Positions 9,004 through 16,776 of a stretch of 34,433 nucleotides of DNA are shown here, piece by piece. The stretch's first letter is position 1. Each line of letters begins with the position of its first letter. A model generated the notes under the pieces. That model was not told where the DNA came from, did no database searches, and worked only from the letters and a program-made list of their open reading frames with translations. This DNA is from Treponema primitia ZAS-1 (GTDB lineage: Bacteria > Spirochaetota > Spirochaetia > Treponematales > Breznakiellaceae): NCBI RefSeq assembly GCF_000297095.1, contig NZ_AEEA01000002.1:1-34433 (forward strand). The letters run 5' to 3'. The translations under genes and the position numbers were made by a program.

Positions 9004-12000
9004 TTTGATTCTCCGTAGTGCGGAGGATTTTCATGCACTTCCATAGGTTTGGTCATGGCATTAATTGCAAGAGTATAATGAGCGACTTTTTTTACTTCGT
9101 TCCAAGGGAATCTCGCCGGGTCTTGTATCGGATCCTGCATTACAGGGTCTGTATCGCAATTTGTTACTATATAGAGCCAATAGCAATCTGGACGGTCTTC
9201 GGCAACATGACGTTCATTAGGGGTTAAGAGGATATTTCCCGTAGACGCGCCAATGCCTTTTATTTCGATAAGACGAAGCTCGCCGGAGCAGGGCTTAAGA
9301 CTGGTAATGTCGTATCCAAGATTTTTCTTATGAATATCATCAACTTGGCAACCACGTTTTTTCTCATATTCTATTACTATCTGCATAGCAATTGCTTCTG
9401 TCTCAAGGTTTTGACGTAGATGGCGTACTTCACTGTCTTCGCGGTCAGGATGCGGCAGTACAAGAACACTGGTAATGCGCTCTATACCCTGGAGCGAAAG
9501 AGAACGTTGCCTTTCAAGTTCCTCTCTGCGCCTATCACGCCGGGTACGAAGTTCATCATGGCGGTTCTCGGCCATGATGAGGCGGCCTTCGGATCCTGGT
9601 GTTTTCATCTCAACTTCGGCAGCAATTTTACCAATTTCTTCATCGGCCTTTTGGATAAGTTCGTTTAGCGATAGTTCAACATGGGAAACTATCCGCTTAA
9701 GCTCTAAAAGCCGTTCATTGCGAATTTCTTCAAGAAAGGGCTGATACGCATTAGTCTGCATGAAGGCATCCGCTTCAGGGATAAACGCTACTTGGGGTAA
9801 GATATCAGGAATCGTTGCAGGAGTAAAATCGCCTAAGGCGCTACTTTCACAAAGTTCAGGAATTTCATCTTTTTTTAATTGTACAGCAAAGAAACGTTCA
9901 TGAATAATCTGTCCCAAGCCATCAACTACACGGGCACGGTAAAAATCAATGCGGGTAGCTTGTTCGTTATTCAAAGAATAGAAACAGGTACCCTGGCTAA
10001 AGACATCAAGGGCAGATAAAGAAACATGGCGGCGAACTGCCTCAAAAAGGGGATGTCCAGGGGTTACCCATTCCAGGGTATGTTTCTCGGCTATTTCACG
10101 GTCAGTTGAACAGCGGGGATACCTGTTTACCAGAGCAGGGAGCCGCCAATCGTCTTCCCGCTCAAAACGATGAAGGGACGAAGGCGTTTTTCCAGGGTCA
10201 AAGGTATGGGGTATACCGGCTACAATTTTAAAAGGCATTTTCACGTAATCGGAACTTTCAAAGAGAAAACGGGATATGGTTTCCGGCACTACTCGATGTT
10301 CCTGGGCTTTTGCACGGCGTTCCACCAGCATGGCGAGGTTAAGTTTTTTTGATGCAAGGCCTTCCAGAGCATTTTGGCAAATGGCGCGGAATTGCCGTTC
10401 ATCAACATTTCTTAACAATCTGTCTTCAAGATCGACATCACCAAGTTTTCCGGCATAATAATCGCGCAATACCCGCTCAATATGGGCGGAAGGCAGAACT
10501 TCACCCACCACATTGAATACCGCATCGTCATCAAGAGCATTACGGATTTCCTGTAATTTGAAAAGCAGGGTTCCAAGGACTCTGCCTTCAATGGTGTTGG
10601 TAGCCACGAAATTGAAGATAAGGCAATCTTTACGTTGACCATAACGATGGATACGCCCCATGCGTTGTTCAAGACGGTTGGGATTCCAGGGGATGTCGTA
10701 ATTAAAAAGGATATTACAAACCTGAAGATTAATACCTTCACCGGCTGCTTCGGTGGCTACAAGGATTTGTATTGCCCCTTCCCTGAATTGCTGTTCAGTA
10801 AAAAGGCGTGTACCGGCTTCATCACGGGAACCGGGTTTCATACTGCCGTGTATACAACCAACACTAAAACCCCACTCTTTGAATTTTGACATGAGGTAAT
10901 TGAGGGTGTCTTTGAATTCGGTAAACACCAGAAGGCGTTGGTCGTTATGATCAAAAAAACCTTCTGTTTGGAGTAAATCTTTCAGACGGGACAGTTTCGC
11001 TTCTACTCCTGCATTTTCTATTTCTTGGGCATGAAGGGCAAGTTCCTTTAACTTTTGTATTTCCTCTTGAATTTGTGTTTCATTCCCTGCAATTGTTATA
11101 GCTTCAAGAATTGCTTCGAGGCGTTCGCGTTCAATATCTTCCATTTCATCGAGTTCTTCTTCGGTAGGCAAATCAAGAGGAGCCTGGGTTGCCAGTTGCT
11201 GAGCATGTTTGAGACCTTCTTCCAGACGCCGAGCCCGGTTTTCAAGAGAATGGCGCATAGCATAGGTACTGGACGCAAGACGGCGTTGATAGAGGGCCAT
11301 TAAGAAACCTACAGCACGAGCGCGAGGAGTATCACCCATAGCGGCAGCTTTGACACTTTGTTCTCGAACAAAATTGGTAACCGCTTTGTATAATTCGTAC
11401 TCAGGGCCGTCAATATTGAAATCAACAGTACGTGTAATTCGCTTGGTGAATATTTTTTTCGCCGCCCAAGTACCATCTTCTTTTTGTTCAGGAAAATAGA
11501 CCATAGCTTCTTTTGTACGACGCAAATAGAACGGGGCACAACGATTTTCCATGGCCTGATGGATCGACTTAACATCGGCAAAAGCATCAGTATCAAGCAA
11601 TTGCAAAAAGAGCGTAAAATTGTTTGGATCGCCTCGGTGTGGTGTAGCGGTTAATAAAAGTAGATGATCTGTGGTATCCCTCAGTAATTCACCGAGTCTG
11701 TAACGCTGACTTTTATGGGATTCATCGGAAGCGGACATACGGTGAGCTTCGTCTACAATAACGAGATCCCAGCGGGTTTGCTGTAAACCGGGAAGAATAT
11801 CTTCCCGCTTAGCAAGGTCAAGGGAAGTGATGACTCTTTTTTTCTCCTGCCATTGGTTAAAGCCGAATTGTTCGCGAATATCGCTGCCTTTCATCACTTC
11901 GAATTTGGTCTCAAATTTTTCTTTGAGTTCCCGCTGCCACTGGAAAGCAAGGTTGGCTGGACAAACTATCAAAATACGCTCGGCAAGGCCTCGCAGTTCC

Positions 12001-12434
12001 AGTTCCCGAATTAAAAGGCCCGCCATAATAGTTTTGCCAGCCCCGGCATCGTCGGCAAGAAGAAAACGAACACGAGGCAACTTTAGAAGGTAATCGTAAA
12101 CAGCTTCTAACTGGTGCGGAAGGGGGTCTACTCTGGATATGGAAAGGCCAAAATAAGGGTCAAATTCATAGGCGATGCCAAGAGAGTAGGCTTGGATTCC
12201 CAGACGAAGGAGCCTACCATCACCATTATAGGTATAGATCTCATTTAGAATAGTAAGGGAGGCGATTTCTTCGGGTGTAAGCGTAACTCTACGGAACCGT
12301 TCAGTCTGGGTGCCGACCATACCAATAGTTAAAGCGCCTGAACCATCTTCGCGGATGGTCTCTACCTTCATGGGTTCGTTAAAAAGGGGGCTTTTTACTA
12401 TTTGCCCTTCTCTAATGGGCGGTGCTTCCGGCAT
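9000..12434 (-). CDS. SNF2-family helicase with DUF3883-like C-terminal domain, anti-phage operon
   Basis: About 1144 aa. A SWI2/SNF2 motor: motif I LADDAGAGKTIMAG (about 126-139), DEAH box in LVIVDEAHRMS (near 227), LLLLTATPHRGD, and a C-terminal helicase lobe with AGEGINLQVC and LEQRMGRIHRYGQ. A long charged, coiled-coil-prone stretch (about 920-1010) precedes a DUF3883-like domain (GYDITSL...LRLIEIKGIG...NERHVA...YWLYIV). It resembles DISARM DrmD and BREX-3 BrxHII in overall type. I chose the ATG at 12432-12434 because AAAGGAG lies 9 bases upstream; an in-frame TTG at 12467 has no ribosome site. It is the first gene of the operon and likely translocates on DNA to recognise or remodel invading DNA (inference from family). 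Confidence 0.88.
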   Translation of the reverse strand: MPEAPPIREGQIVKSPLFNEPMKVETIREDGSGALTIGMVGTQTERFRRVTLTPEEIASLTILNEIYTYNGDGRLLRLGIQAYSLGIAYEFDPYFGLSISRVDPLPHQLEAVYDYLLKLPRVRFLLADDAGAGKTIMAGLLIRELELRGLAERILIVCPANLAFQWQRELKEKFETKFEVMKGSDIREQFGFNQWQEKKRVITSLDLAKREDILPGLQQTRWDLVIVDEAHRMSASDESHKSQRYRLGELLRDTTDHLLLLTATPHRGDPNNFTLFLQLLDTDAFADVKSIHQAMENRCAPFYLRRTKEAMVYFPEQKEDGTWAAKKIFTKRITRTVDFNIDGPEYELYKAVTNFVREQSVKAAAMGDTPRARAVGFLMALYQRRLASSTYAMRHSLENRARRLEEGLKHAQQLATQAPLDLPTEEELDEMEDIERERLEAILEAITIAGNETQIQEEIQKLKELALHAQEIENAGVEAKLSRLKDLLQTEGFFDHNDQRLLVFTEFKDTLNYLMSKFKEWGFSVGCIHGSMKPGSRDEAGTRLFTEQQFREGAIQILVATEAAGEGINLQVCNILFNYDIPWNPNRLEQRMGRIHRYGQRKDCLIFNFVATNTIEGRVLGTLLFKLQEIRNALDDDAVFNVVGEVLPSAHIERVLRDYYAGKLGDVDLEDRLLRNVDERQFRAICQNALEGLASKKLNLAMLVERRAKAQEHRVVPETISRFLFESSDYVKMPFKIVAGIPHTFDPGKTPSSLHRFEREDDWRLPALVNRYPRCSTDREIAEKHTLEWVTPGHPLFEAVRRHVSLSALDVFSQGTCFYSLNNEQATRIDFYRARVVDGLGQIIHERFFAVQLKKDEIPELCESSALGDFTPATIPDILPQVAFIPEADAFMQTNAYQPFLEEIRNERLLELKRIVSHVELSLNELIQKADEEIGKIAAEVEMKTPGSEGRLIMAENRHDELRTRRDRRREELERQRSLSLQGIERITSVLVLPHPDREDSEVRHLRQNLETEAIAMQIVIEYEKKRGCQVDDIHKKNLGYDITSLKPCSGELRLIEIKGIGASTGNILLTPNERHVAEDRPDCYWLYIVTNCDTDPVMQDPIQDPARFPWNEVKKVAHYTLAINAMTKPMEVHENPPHYGESK

Positions 12435-12932
12435 GTAAACAAACTCCTTTGGGGAATAGGCTTTCAAAAAGAAAACAAGAAATTATTATATGCCTTTGCA
12501 GTGATTTGGGCTATGGGGCAAAAATAATCCAAAAATTAATTAAATGTATGAAAAAGTAGACATATGGCTATTTTGCAACCTTCTACTTTTCTAAATAATG
12601 ACTTTTTTGGGTTCTATATTGACAGCCTTGTATTCTACCCTAAAAACAACAATACATTTAGTCTCAAAGATCTGGTCTTCGACCTTTTTCCAGACAAATA
12701 GCCGAGAGGTGAGAATTCTTCCTATTTTGTCTTTCAGATCCTCATCCATTTGAGGAATGGAACATCCGGCAGGTTTTACCATGGATTTCTACACTGGGGA
12801 TTTGCCGGGTCTCGCTGTCCTGAAACTAGTAAATCTTCCTAATATGTTTCTATACATAGAATTATCGACCTTGCCTTGCAACCTGAGCCAAAACATGATA
12901 AATTTATGGTATACCTAGCGGGGAGGTTCAGT
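12435..12932. other. Intergenic region between the divergent left operon and the antitoxin gene
   Basis: About 500 bases with no convincing gene. On the minus strand a TATAAT hexamer at 12490-12485 lies about 50 bases before the helicase ATG, but I see no good -35 at 16-18 bp spacing. A 63-codon minus-strand frame (12591-12782) has no recognisable family. The region is AT-rich near the helicase side and more mixed toward the antitoxin. Confidence 0.45.
12485..12490 (-). promoter_or_regulatory. Possible -10 box for the SNF2/DUF1156/DUF499 operon
   Basis: Read on the minus strand, 12490-12485 is exactly TATAAT, about 50 bases upstream of the chosen helicase start. No -35 close to TTGACA is present at standard spacing, so this is a weak call resting on one hexamer in AT-rich DNA. 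Confidence 0.25.
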
Positions 12933-13193
12933 ATGCAGCAGGCAGTCATATCGTTTTCCGATGATTTATTGCTCTCGTTAAATATGTCTGTGGGGGAGCT
13001 TGTTTCCTCCATGCGGAAAGAATACGCTACAAAGATGTATCAGCAGGGCAAGCTGACCCTTGGACAGGGGGCGGAGTTCTGCGAAATATGCCTCTATGAC
13101 TTTACTGCTCTCCTTGCCGTTCAATATATTCCGGTTATCAATTATGAAATCGAAGATTTAGACCGGGAGCTTGAAAGCATCGGCGTGATATGA
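12933..13193 (+). CDS. UPF0175-family antitoxin
   Basis: An 86-aa protein starting MQQAVISFSDDLLLSL, followed by a short helical region containing YATKMYQQGKLTLGQGAEF. This matches UPF0175 proteins, helix-turn-helix-type antitoxins usually paired with a DUF3368 PIN-like ribonuclease toxin. I chose the ATG at 12933 because GGGGAGG lies 6 bases upstream; a frame open from 12876 has no such signal. The stop overlaps the start of the next frame as ATGA, the usual arrangement with the toxin. Here only a toxin remnant follows, so the antitoxin is an orphan. Confidence 0.75.
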   Translation: MQQAVISFSDDLLLSLNMSVGELVSSMRKEYATKMYQQGKLTLGQGAEFCEICLYDFTALLAVQYIPVINYEIEDLDRELESIGVI

Positions 13194-13336
13194 TTATTGT
13201 CTGTGATTCCATCCCGCTGAATGATGATTCAGATCTTTATTTAAAAGTAAAATTAGTTATTGATTTTTTATCGGAGTCACCGTACTTCCGAAGGAGTTAC
13301 ATAAATATTTTGAATCCCTGGCTATTGGGAAAATAG
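13190..13336 (+). pseudogene. Internally deleted DUF3368 (PIN-like) toxin remnant
   Basis: A 48-codon frame beginning MIIVCDSIPL, the type of start seen in DUF3368/PIN-like toxins (MIIVSDTSPL in relatives), and overlapping the antitoxin stop by ATGA. It passes quickly to a segment (LYLKVKLVIDFLSESPYF) resembling the C-terminal end of that family. The central part carrying the other acidic catalytic residues is missing, consistent with an internal deletion. Assignment rests on short similarity and the position after UPF0175, so it is moderately confident only. Confidence 0.5.
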
Positions 13337-13361
13337 TAACGAAGTTGTAAGGATTTTACAA

Positions 13362-14639
13362 ATGGAAATGTTGATTGAACGCAGGCCCTATATGCAGCAG
13401 TTACGGGAACTTAGGGATGAGCACATTATAAAGGTCATTACCGGAGTACGGCGCTGTGGTAAATCAACCTTATTGGAAATGTTCGCTGATGAATTGCGAA
13501 AAACTGTCACTGAAGAGCAAATTCAGTTTTATAACTTTGAAGATCCGGATATTTTTGCCATTGGTGATTACAAGCAAATATACGACCATATCAAAGTAAA
13601 GCTTGTCCCAGGAAAAATGAATTATATCTTTCTTGATGAAGTGCAAAACATTACAACCTTCGAGCGTCTTGTGGACGGCCTGTTTATCAAGAAAAATGTC
13701 GATCTTTATATCACTGGTTCCAACGCATATCTCCTTTCCGGAGAATTGGCAACCTTGCTGACAGGCCGATATATCGAAATCAGCTCTTTGCCCTTTTCAT
13801 TTAATGAATATTGGCAATTTAACCTAAATTCCCAAAACTTGTCAAAAAATGAAAGTTTTAGGAATTTAGGGAATAGCCCATCAAATCCCCCAAATTTATC
13901 AAAAATGGAACTTTTGGGAAATTTTACCTATACCGGCAGTATTCCACAAGCGGTCAATTTGTCCTTTCGTAATCCTCAACAGGCGGATACCCTTCTTAAA
14001 GGAATTTTAAATACCATTATTGAGAAGGACATCTTTACGCGGCGTGAGATTTACAACAAGCCAACCTTCCAGAAAATAGTCGATTTTCTCCTGGATTCTA
14101 TCGGGTCTTTTGTTTCACCCAGTTCAATTTCCAATGCTTTTAAGAGTGACGGTATTATAATAGACAATAAGACGGTCGCCCAATATTTGGAATATCTTGC
14201 TTCGGCGTTTCTTTTCTATAAAGTTCCGCGATACGATATTAAAGGAAAAAATCTTTTACGGACCCTGGACAAGTATTATGTTGCGGATACCGGCTTTCGC
14301 AAGGCTCGGCTTGGCAAAAGACTTGAGGAGGATCGCGGCCACTTGCTTGAAAATGTTGTATACCTTGAACTTCTCCGGCGGAACCGTGAAGTCTATGTCG
14401 GTAAAATGCGCGATAAAGAAGTTGATTTTGTGGTCATTGATAAGGAAGGGTATGTTTCTTACTATCAGGTTGCATATTTGGTAGTAGATCCGGCGACTTT
14501 GGAACGTGAGCTCGCGCCACTCAATGCCATTAAAGATTCCAATCCAAAATATTTGCTGACTACCGATATAGATTTTAATCCTGTATATAATGGTATTCGT
14601 AAATTAAATGTTTCCGAATGGCTATCGGAAAAGAATTGA
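13362..14639 (+). CDS. AAA ATPase with DUF4143 domain
   Basis: A 425-aa protein. Walker A is GVRRCGKST (28-36), Walker B is YIFLDEVQN (near 87-95), and a sensor-like LYITGSNAYLLSGEL follows, then the TGRY-PFSFNEY segment typical of these ATPases. The C-terminal half is the DUF4143 domain, which often has a PD-(D/E)XK-like fold: KVPRYDIKGKNLL, then KYYVADTGFR, then MRDKEVDFVV. Such proteins are common in accessory regions, sometimes beside mobile elements, and their role is unknown. Residues about 155-188 are an unusual Asn/Ser/Leu-rich insertion encoded by two palindromic repeats. A ribosome site (AAGGA) precedes the ATG. No partner gene is evident; the gene stands alone between the TA remnant and the tRNA fragment. 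Confidence 0.8.
   Translation: MEMLIERRPYMQQLRELRDEHIIKVITGVRRCGKSTLLEMFADELRKTVTEEQIQFYNFEDPDIFAIGDYKQIYDHIKVKLVPGKMNYIFLDEVQNITTFERLVDGLFIKKNVDLYITGSNAYLLSGELATLLTGRYIEISSLPFSFNEYWQFNLNSQNLSKNESFRNLGNSPSNPPNLSKMELLGNFTYTGSIPQAVNLSFRNPQQADTLLKGILNTIIEKDIFTRREIYNKPTFQKIVDFLLDSIGSFVSPSSISNAFKSDGIIIDNKTVAQYLEYLASAFLFYKVPRYDIKGKNLLRTLDKYYVADTGFRKARLGKRLEEDRGHLLENVVYLELLRRNREVYVGKMRDKEVDFVVIDKEGYVSYYQVAYLVVDPATLERELAPLNAIKDSNPKYLLTTDIDFNPVYNGIRKLNVSEWLSEKN
13823..13924 (+). repeat. Two tandem 42-bp palindromic repeats inside the ATPase coding frame
   Basis: Unit 1 (13826-13867) and unit 2 (13883-13924) are diverged copies starting 57 bases (19 codons) apart. Each is an inverted repeat: in unit 1 the arms CCTAAATTCC and GGAATTTAGG (13823-13832 and 13861-13870) are perfect and the pairing continues inward. 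Both stay in frame and add the related peptides NLSKNESFRNLG and NLSKMELLGNF. The behaviour recalls in-frame palindromic elements known from Rickettsia. Confidence 0.65.
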
Positions 14640-14740
14640 GCCGACGAACGATTTTTCGTAATATAAAAATATTGACTGAAAAAAATATTATCAAGCGAGA
14701 GGGTTCTGACAAGACAGGAATAAAGCTACCGGTAGAGTAC
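14621..14740 (+). pseudogene. Winged-helix C-terminal remnant of an AlbA_2-type regulator
   Basis: The open frame overlapping the end of the ATPase gene contains LSRRTIFRNIKILTEKNI followed by KREGSDKTG. This resembles the C-terminal winged-helix tail of AlbA_2/HATPase regulator-like proteins. No N-terminal domains precede it, and the frame drifts into unrelated sequence after about 14740. I read it as a broken gene fragment left by recombination, not an expressed protein. Confidence 0.45.
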
Positions 14741-14907
14741 AATTACTGCGTTCTCATACTTTTTCTACACTCTGTGAATCCTCTGAGAAACGATATGAGA
14801 AAATTTAAGGCAATTATGACTGATTCTGACCAATTTAGACCAATGGTGATTGGCTTAATTTCATTTGTGATATACAATTATTACTAAAGATTGAGGCGTA
14901 GGCGGCC

Positions 14908-14957
14908 CTGTAAATCTGTTGGCTCAGCCTTCGTAGGTTCGAATCCTTCACTCCCCA
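14908..14957 (+). other. 3' part of a tRNA-Tyr(GTA) gene, probable attachment site (att)
   Basis: From 14908 the sequence reads as the anticodon loop (CTGTAAA, anticodon GTA at 14910-14912), the 3' anticodon stem, a long variable arm, the T-arm with GGTTCGAATCC, and the acceptor strand ACTCCCC plus discriminator A. Immediately before 14908 the sequence does not match a tRNA-Tyr 5' half: there is no acceptor GGGGAGT or D-arm, and the 5' anticodon stem strand (GGCCC) cannot pair. The T-stem has one mismatch. With an integrase gene starting 127 bases downstream, this is best read as the att duplication created when an element inserts into tRNA-Tyr at the anticodon region. The intact tRNA should lie outside the window. 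Confidence 0.8.
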
Positions 14958-14965
14958 AAGTGAGT

Positions 14966-14990
14966 TAATTCCTTGCGTTGCAAGGAATTA
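14966..14990. repeat. Perfect 11-bp stem-loop just after the tRNA fragment
   Basis: TAATTCCTTGC (14966-14976), loop GTT, GCAAGGAATTA (14980-14990). No T-tract follows, so it is a poor terminator. It could be a terminator relic of the tRNA or an integrase arm-binding site. Confidence 0.6.
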
Positions 14991-15045
14991 GAAAATCATT
15001 AGTAAGAGCTACCGGGAAAACCGGCGCAATTACTCCAAATCATCT

Positions 15046-15080
15046 TTAGAAAGAGTCTTTAGAGACTTTCTAAGAGGAGG
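15046..15080 (+). promoter_or_regulatory. Hairpin next to the integrase ribosome-binding site
   Basis: TTAGAAAG (15046-15053) pairs with CTTTCTAA (15066-15073), with partial pairing inside. The Shine-Dalgarno AGAGGAGG begins directly after the right arm. The stem could influence access to the ribosome site and so integrase expression; this is inference. Confidence 0.35.
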
Positions 15081-15084
15081 AGCA

Positions 15085-16440
15085 ATGCGCCGGTTTTATC
15101 TTTTTCCAGGCAAGAGCGGAAACTATTTCGCTCAGATTATGGACCTGAATACGGGGACTGTCGTAGTTACCAGGTCAACACGGACAACTAACCGGGACGA
15201 GGCGGCAATCATAGCTGGGGAATGGCTCAAAAATGGCTTCCCGGTGGCCCGCGTACAGGCTTACCGCCGCACCGTGGAGGCTACTGGCGGGCTCAAAAAC
15301 ATCCTGCAATCCATCGAAAAGACCTCCGACCTTGACCCGGCGGCGGCGCTTCAAATTGCCGATGCCCTCCGCCGCAGGGGGCTTATCAGCTTCCCTGTAG
15401 TAAAGCCCGGAAAAGGAAACCGGGATTTTATCGAGTATCTCAAAGAATTCTGGGATTGGGAAAAATCCCCCTATATCCGGGAAAAGCTCAATCGGGGATA
15501 TAAAATAGGCAAGCGCCATGCCCTGGAAAGCGGAAACCGCATAGCCCGAAACTGGGAACCCTTTTTTAGGGGCCGCACCCTGGACACTATTACCCGGGAA
15601 GATATAAAGAAATTTTCCCTCTGGCTGGGGGAAACCAAAAACGATAAAGGCGAAAAGTACTCCGCCAATTACCTAAACGCCATTTTGATTGCGGGGTTTA
15701 CCCCGTTGAAGTGGGCAGCCGCTGAAAAGATAATCCCCGCAGATCCCACCGATGGGCTTTTGAGGTTTTCCGGGACTATCAAGAAGCGCGGCGTATTGAC
15801 CCCGCAAGAAGCGGGGGAACTGTTCTCTATGCCCTGGAAAGACGAGCGGGTCCGCATTGCAAACCGTCTGGCAGCCACTACAGGGCTCAGGCTGGGGGAA
15901 GTGTTGGCCTTGCGGGAATCGGACCTTGAGCCGGTAAAGCCTATTTTGTATGTCCGCCATTCATGGAGTATAGACGGGCTAAAGGCTCCCAAAACTAACG
16001 AGGAACGCCGGGCAATCCTGCTGCCGGAAATCCGGGCGGAACTGCTGGCCCTCTTAAAAGACAACCCCCACCAGGGCGGGGATAGGTTTATTTTTTACAG
16101 CGCCCGCCCCGATACTCCCCTCAGTGAGAATATGCTTGTCCGGGGTTTACACGAAGCAATCGAAAAATTGAATGAGAATCTCAAAGCCGAAAACCGGGAA
16201 CAGGAAAAAATCGACCAGAAAGGGCGGAATATCGTTTTCCACTCATGGCGGCATTATTACAGCGCCCGGATGCTGGACGAAGCTGAGGCCGAGGAGATTA
16301 TGCGGACAACGGGGCATAAAACAAAGGCCGTTTTTGATGATTACGCGGATCACATTGAAGCCGAAAACCTTGAAAAAATGGGCAAAGTGGCCGCCAAGGT
16401 TTTTGCGAATATCGTCAAGTTTGAAAGGAAGGGGGCATAG
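15085..16440 (+). CDS. Tyrosine recombinase / integrase of a tRNA-targeted element
   Basis: A 451-aa phage-type integrase. The C-terminal catalytic domain has R269 in TGLRLGE, H386 and R389 in HSWRHYY, H411 in TTGHKTK and the nucleophile Y420 in VFDDYADH; a lysine in the LKAPKTNEERR strand region (around 300) is the likely fifth catalytic residue. Residues about 120-220 form the SAM-like core-binding domain, preceded by an N-terminal arm-binding region. The enzyme should integrate and excise DNA at the tRNA-Tyr sequence just upstream. The ATG at 15085 has a strong AGAGGAGG ribosome site. Its base composition is much more GC-rich than the BREX operon that follows, pointing to a separate origin. 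All five signature residues I can place are present, so it looks intact. Confidence 0.93.
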   Translation: MRRFYLFPGKSGNYFAQIMDLNTGTVVVTRSTRTTNRDEAAIIAGEWLKNGFPVARVQAYRRTVEATGGLKNILQSIEKTSDLDPAAALQIADALRRRGLISFPVVKPGKGNRDFIEYLKEFWDWEKSPYIREKLNRGYKIGKRHALESGNRIARNWEPFFRGRTLDTITREDIKKFSLWLGETKNDKGEKYSANYLNAILIAGFTPLKWAAAEKIIPADPTDGLLRFSGTIKKRGVLTPQEAGELFSMPWKDERVRIANRLAATTGLRLGEVLALRESDLEPVKPILYVRHSWSIDGLKAPKTNEERRAILLPEIRAELLALLKDNPHQGGDRFIFYSARPDTPLSENMLVRGLHEAIEKLNENLKAENREQEKIDQKGRNIVFHSWRHYYSARMLDEAEAEEIMRTTGHKTKAVFDDYADHIEAENLEKMGKVAAKVFANIVKFERKGA

Positions 16441-16463
16441 CATATTCCAAAATTTTCAGGACA

Positions 16464-16521
16464 GGGACATCCGGCAGGGGCTAGACATATAAACACACGG
16501 TAAGCCCTAGCCGGATGTTCC
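16464..16521. terminator. Stem-loop downstream of the integrase
   Basis: GGGACATCCGGCAGGGGCT (16464-16482) is complementary to 16503-16521 at 16 of 19 positions, with a 20-base AT-rich loop. There is no T-tract, so it may be an attenuator, a Rho-type stop or a protein-binding dyad rather than a classic terminator. Confidence 0.4.
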
Positions 16522-16635
16522 AGGATTGTATAGAGAGGGGGGTTGAGGGCAAATTTCGGGGGAAATTTAACTATCCCCGAGCGCTCCGATCTATCTAATT
16601 TCCTCAAATTCGAGAGAATTAAAAAAAGGGTCCAC

Positions 16636-16705
16636 TTCAAATGCAAGGATTTTTATCTTCAAGATGACAATATTTAATAATATGTCATTATAAATCCGAC
16701 TTGAA
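16636..16705. promoter_or_regulatory. Nested dyad upstream of the BREX operon, candidate operator
   Basis: Three symmetric pairs share nearly one centre: ATGACA (16664-16669) with TGTCAT (16683-16688), GGATTT (16647-16652) with AAATCC (16692-16697), and TTCAA (16636-16640) with TTGAA (16701-16705). It lies 70-140 bases before the first start codon of the operon. It could be a repressor site or integrase arm sites; short arms make chance possible. Confidence 0.35.
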
Positions 16706-16776
16706 TTTTACCATTATTGCCCATCTCCCTATTTTATAGTATTCTGATGAACTATTGTGGTATAAGGAGATACGTC

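Larger units (their letters stand above)
14640..15084. other. Junction region: gene remnant, tRNA-Tyr 3' fragment, hairpins and integrase leader
   Basis: No intact gene. In order it holds the winged-helix remnant (to about 14740), AT-rich DNA, the tRNA-Tyr 3' fragment (14908-14957), a perfect 11-bp hairpin (14966-14990), an ACCGGG/CCGG hairpin near 15010 and a hairpin directly upstream of the integrase ribosome site (15046-15073). Confidence 0.6.
16441..16776. other. Intergenic region between integrase and BREX operon, with two dyads
   Basis: No gene. It holds a long imperfect hairpin (16464-16521) just after the integrase and a nested pair of dyads (16636-16705) before the BREX leader. A TATAGT hexamer at 16735-16740 lies about 37 bases before the leader ATG and could be a -10, but I see no convincing -35 at normal spacing. 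Confidence 0.5.

Noticed and set aside
12591..12782. Minus-strand 63-codon frame with a plausible-looking peptide
   Set aside because: No ribosome site or family could be recognised, and it is isolated from the operon; I treat it as non-coding.
14880..14957. Intact tRNA-Tyr gene
   Set aside because: The 5' acceptor, D-arm and 5' anticodon stem strand are absent, so only the 3' part is present.
12767..16479. Shared 12-mer ACATCCGGCAGG at about 12767 and 16468 as a possible att repeat
   Set aside because: Dozens of 12-base repeats are expected by chance in 34 kb, and the tRNA fragment gives a better att site.
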